From: Ichthyobacteriaceae bacterium
GTDB lineage: Bacteria > Bacteroidota > Bacteroidia > Flavobacteriales > JADGDT01
Assembly: GCA_016744755.1 (NCBI GenBank)
Contig: JADGDT010000013.1
Coordinates: forward strand, 1 to 48,320
DNA: 48,320 nt
Direction: 5' to 3'
Within the stretch, counting starts at the first letter, position 1; each line of letters opens with the position of its first letter. This document shows positions 45,338-48,320 of the stretch, piece by piece. The position numbers and the translations under genes are program-made. The notes below the pieces were generated by a model, which saw only the letters and a program-made list of their open reading frames with translations, was not told where the DNA came from and ran no database searches.

Positions 45338-47932
45338 TTATTTATTAACTATTCTCATTTCTTCCGAAAGATATGAGTCTATATTTTTTTTCCGTTGCAA
45401 AATATTAAAATTATATTGAGATATGATAATTGTTTTTACATTTTTATCGGTAATACTGCTTTTAACTAACTTATCTGATATAAACTCTTCCTTGAAATCT
45501 TCTGCTTGTTTCCAATTCTTAAAATTAAAAATTACAAACACATCTTTACTGTGCGAAAAGCTACTTGTGCTTATCATTAACTTTTTTTGCCACACCTTAT
45601 AATCAATGCTACTTCTCAGTTTAGAGAAATCTGTATCTTCATCTGCATAAAGAACTATACGAGGCTTATCAGTATTATTAAAATCAAATTTTCTTTTATT
45701 ATCTCTAGCTAAATCACTCAAATAAGTTTTCGCCGATTCTGAAACATCATCGTTAGGATAATTATACATTACATACTCCAGAGCCACTTCATACTCCTGA
45801 GGAGTACCTAACTTCCCTATTGCAAGAGCTCTTATCAATTCTACCTTAGGTATTATTTCGTCTGATGGATAAATCTTAATTATCTTATCTGATATAATTA
45901 TAGCCTCTCTGAAATCTCTTTCACTGAATTTATTAACTAGACTTTCATATTGTAAATCTACGCCTTGTTTTCCATCTTTATTTACTTCCTCAGGATTATT
46001 AATAATACTAGCATACCTACTATCAGGATAATCATTTAAAATAATGGCTTTATATTCTTTCTCTTTTCTTTGATAACCTAGCTTTTTGTAATTCTTGTAA
46101 AGGTAGTAATATGTAGGTAATTTTATATCTTCCTCTGGGTTATAAGTTAGAAGTATTTCTAGTGTTTTTCCTGAAAGCTCATATTTCCCAAACTGCTCGT
46201 TGTAAATAAGTCCGAGTGCATAGTATGCAAAATTTCTATCAGTTCTCATCACAGCAATTGTATCTGTGTTTGTTGGAAGTTGTGTTGTATAATATTCTAC
46301 TGTGTACAATGGATTTAGTAGCTCTACTTCCTTTTCGGTTTCAATACCTAATTCTTCGTTATTAATTTCCTCTTCTCCTTCTACTTTAGCTGCTAATGTA
46401 TTTACTGGCTTAGATAATATCCTCCATTGATCTTGCAAAGGTCTATCTCCCCATCTTTTCTCGAATTCTAAGCGTCCATTCTGAATAGTAATAGGATTAT
46501 ATAAATAAAAACCACCTGCTTTACCTCCTACTAGGGCATTACCTTCTTCACTATTTTCTTCTGCTAATTTTGCTGCTTCTTCTGCTTCTGCAAGCTTTCT
46601 AGCATCATCTATCTTAAGCCATTCAATATAGTTTTCAAAGAACACTATTCTACTGTCTTTGTCCATATCTACAAGCTTAAGAATACTGTCGTTCCTTTCT
46701 ACTACGTTAATAAATTTAATAACATTATTTAATTGCTTCCTCTTTCTAGCTACATTTCTGTAGTTTTTGTAAGACTTAGACATTGTAGTTAAAGTACTGT
46801 CGTAATAAGCTGCTGCATATTTATACTCTGCCTGATCGAAATAAACATTTCCTAGTAACTCAAAAGATCTTCCTTTTTCATATTTTTTAGATTTTGCTTC
46901 AGCAATAGAAATTATAAGGTTCTCTTCTGCTTTTTCGTAGTACTGATCTTTGTAGTACACATTCCCTAACTCGTAATAAATTTTTTCTTTATCATTGAGA
47001 TTCTTTTTTTCTTCAAGCATTTCTTCTAGATAAGAAATGTATTTTTTTAGTTCGTAAATCTCTGGATCAAAATTCTCTGCTTTATCAAGTTTTGCGTGTA
47101 AAACATATTTATAAGGAGTTCCTATATCTATTACTTTTTCAAATACTTCTGTAGATTTCTTATTCCTACCATCTAATCTGTACATTTGAGCAAGTATGTA
47201 TGCATATCTGGTTTTAACTCGCATATCATCCTCTAACTCTATAGCCTTAACCATATTTTTAATTGCACTATTATATTTTTTCTGTTGCAACATTGCATCA
47301 GAATAATAAGCATAAAGCTGTGGTTTCAACTCTTTTGGCAAATTAGAATTGGCTAGCATCGCATTAATTTCGTTAGCTGCCATCGAATAATTTTGTAATT
47401 CTATCTGTGTTTTAGCCGACCAAAGAAGTGCTTGGTAATAAAATTTTCCTGATCTGAAATTTAATTTTATATAATTAAATGCTTCTAAGGCTGGTAAAAA
47501 TTTAGACTGATAATATCTAGATTTACCTAACAACAAATAAGCTTCATCAATATTTGAATTATACTCAACACCTCCAATATTCATAGAATGTTTTTGAATA
47601 GCTTTGGCTGATTTATCATCGACTTTTTTTAGATGACTACGAGCTTTCATAGCACTCATCCCCGTTTCGAATGGTGATACGGGTAATGTTTCAGTAAAAT
47701 CGTCATTGTAATTATCTACGATTAACTCTTCGGCTTTCTCTAGACTATTTCTACCATTAAAAAGCACATTGTATTTTGCAGATGTTTTATGAAAAGTTTT
47801 ATTTACAAACTTGTTTTTACTGTTAGAACAGGAGAAAAATAGCCATAACATTAAAAAGATCGAGGAGACCTTTATTAAAAGACTAAGGGCATTTCTATGA
47901 TTATATATTGTTAATTCTTTTCGATTCATCAA
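45338..47932 (-). CDS. porW: PorW/SprE-like T9SS accessory lipoprotein (TPR protein)
   Basis: This 864-residue protein has a membrane-targeting N-terminus with a lipobox-like FFSC (about residue 35). The family start follows: NKTFHKTSAKYNVLFNGRNSLEKAEELI and LPVSPFETG. Many tetratricopeptide-type repeats (about 120-400 and 590-770) precede a C-terminal domain. PorW/SprE is an outer-membrane lipoprotein needed for type IX secretion and, in gliders, motility. Its place before bactofilin and the ATP synthase genes is typical of Flavobacteriia. Two ATGs are adjacent at the start. Confidence 0.87.
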   Translation of the reverse strand: MMNRKELTIYNHRNALSLLIKVSSIFLMLWLFFSCSNSKNKFVNKTFHKTSAKYNVLFNGRNSLEKAEELIVDNYNDDFTETLPVSPFETGMSAMKARSHLKKVDDKSAKAIQKHSMNIGGVEYNSNIDEAYLLLGKSRYYQSKFLPALEAFNYIKLNFRSGKFYYQALLWSAKTQIELQNYSMAANEINAMLANSNLPKELKPQLYAYYSDAMLQQKKYNSAIKNMVKAIELEDDMRVKTRYAYILAQMYRLDGRNKKSTEVFEKVIDIGTPYKYVLHAKLDKAENFDPEIYELKKYISYLEEMLEEKKNLNDKEKIYYELGNVYYKDQYYEKAEENLIISIAEAKSKKYEKGRSFELLGNVYFDQAEYKYAAAYYDSTLTTMSKSYKNYRNVARKRKQLNNVIKFINVVERNDSILKLVDMDKDSRIVFFENYIEWLKIDDARKLAEAEEAAKLAEENSEEGNALVGGKAGGFYLYNPITIQNGRLEFEKRWGDRPLQDQWRILSKPVNTLAAKVEGEEEINNEELGIETEKEVELLNPLYTVEYYTTQLPTNTDTIAVMRTDRNFAYYALGLIYNEQFGKYELSGKTLEILLTYNPEEDIKLPTYYYLYKNYKKLGYQRKEKEYKAIILNDYPDSRYASIINNPEEVNKDGKQGVDLQYESLVNKFSERDFREAIIISDKIIKIYPSDEIIPKVELIRALAIGKLGTPQEYEVALEYVMYNYPNDDVSESAKTYLSDLARDNKRKFDFNNTDKPRIVLYADEDTDFSKLRSSIDYKVWQKKLMISTSSFSHSKDVFVIFNFKNWKQAEDFKEEFISDKLVKSSITDKNVKTIIISQYNFNILQRKKNIDSYLSEEMRIVNK

Positions 47933-48258
47933 CCGGTACTTATATTTTCCAAATAATTCGATAAAAATAGACTAATTACAACAACTATAACGAATAAAAT
48001 CAAAGCATATTTTCGGTTGTTAACAAATATTTATTGTGAAGTTGATATTTAGCCACATAAAACAAATTTCAATGTTCTGTAATGTTGTGTGAAAGTGCCT
48101 TTAATCAGATTATATATTTTGATACAGTTATGAATAATTCTAAAGAAAAAGTTGAAACAAAGGCAATCTTATAACAAATTAACTTGAGTTTTTAAAAGTA
48201 TATTTAATCAAAAAAAAATATACTACCTTAAATCCGCAAGTTAATTCATGAAAAAAAT
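47933..48258. other. Non-coding region upstream of porW
   Basis: This AT-rich stretch should include the porW promoter on the minus strand. I found no convincing TTTG/TANNTTTG pair and no ORF. Confidence 0.4.
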
Positions 48259-48300
48259 AAGCCAAAGCACAGTGTAAAAGACTTTACAAAGTGTTTGGCT
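48250..48300 (-). terminator. Terminator for a gene beyond the right edge
   Basis: AGCCAAAG-CACAGTGTAAA and TTTACAAAGTGTTTGGCT (48260-48300) form a long imperfect hairpin. Read on the minus strand it is followed by TTATTTTTTT, so it probably ends a minus-strand transcript entering from the right. Confidence 0.65.
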
Positions 48301-48320
48301 ATAGAAAAATCATCACCTAT

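Noticed and set aside
1-48320. tRNA or rRNA genes
   Set aside because: I saw no cloverleaf or rRNA segment on either strand; the integration target is mnmE rather than a tRNA.

Overview
The window is a piece of a low-GC Bacteroidota chromosome, most likely from the Flavobacteriia. The evidence is a type IX secretion (T9SS) accessory lipoprotein of the PorW/SprE type, a T9SS sorting-domain remnant, a split ATP synthase operon (F0 genes plus atpH, atpA and atpG, without atpD/atpC) led by a bactofilin and AtpZ, and a pbpC plus alpha-2-macroglobulin pair. All names come from reading the sequence; no database search was run.

Layout. (1) Bases 2-106 are the last codons of mnmE, ending in the family's FCIGK. 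(2) Bases ~92-24028 look like one integrated element of about 24 kb inserted in the mnmE 3' end. An imperfect copy of the mnmE end, again reading FCIGK-stop, lies at 24018-24035, and TTGTTGCC repeats (likely integrase arm sites) occur inside both ends. From left to right the element carries a zinc-finger/HTH gene, a tyrosine recombinase, an unknown gene, a small HTH gene, a MobC-like gene, a CHC2/Toprim primase-helicase, a repeat-rich non-coding stretch, and then defence cargo. (3) The cargo is a single-strand DNA phosphorothioation system of Ssp type: sspA (cysteine desulfurase, minus strand), sspB (DUF4007), sspC (AAA ATPase), sspD (PP-loop sulfurtransferase). Convergent to it is a minus-strand operon: XRE regulator, PLD-nuclease/DEAD helicase, an 85-aa protein, a DndD/SMC-like ATPase, a 170-aa protein, and SspE (DUF262/DUF1524). 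This looks like one modification module paired with two effector modules (SspE and an SspFGH-like cassette). (4) Next come an AbiEi-type antitoxin whose AbiEii toxin is reduced to 31 codons, and an AlbA_2/ATPase-type protein with a GDKL repeat. (5) Bases 24036-28300 look like a second, older accessory segment: a paralogue of the left-end zinc-finger/HTH gene but no integrase, plus two convergent HipBA modules. Decayed remnants follow, including a VCBS fragment. (6) From 29467 to the end is ordinary chromosome, nearly all on the minus strand: alpha-2-macroglobulin, pbpC, a DUF4251 lipoprotein, atpG-A-H-F-E-B, two small ATP-synthase-associated membrane genes, bactofilin, and porW/sprE.

How it works together. 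SspA would mobilise sulfur from cysteine, SspD would activate and transfer it, and SspB/SspC would nick DNA and supply ATP-driven activity, leaving phosphorothioates in host DNA. SspE and the helicase/SMC cassette would restrict incoming DNA. The XRE gene, with two strong palindromes at its 5' end, is well placed to control the effector operon. The recombinase, HTH proteins and primase-helicase would handle excision and replication of the element. No relaxase or conjugation gene is visible, so it looks like a satellite-like or mobilisable island rather than a self-transmissible ICE.
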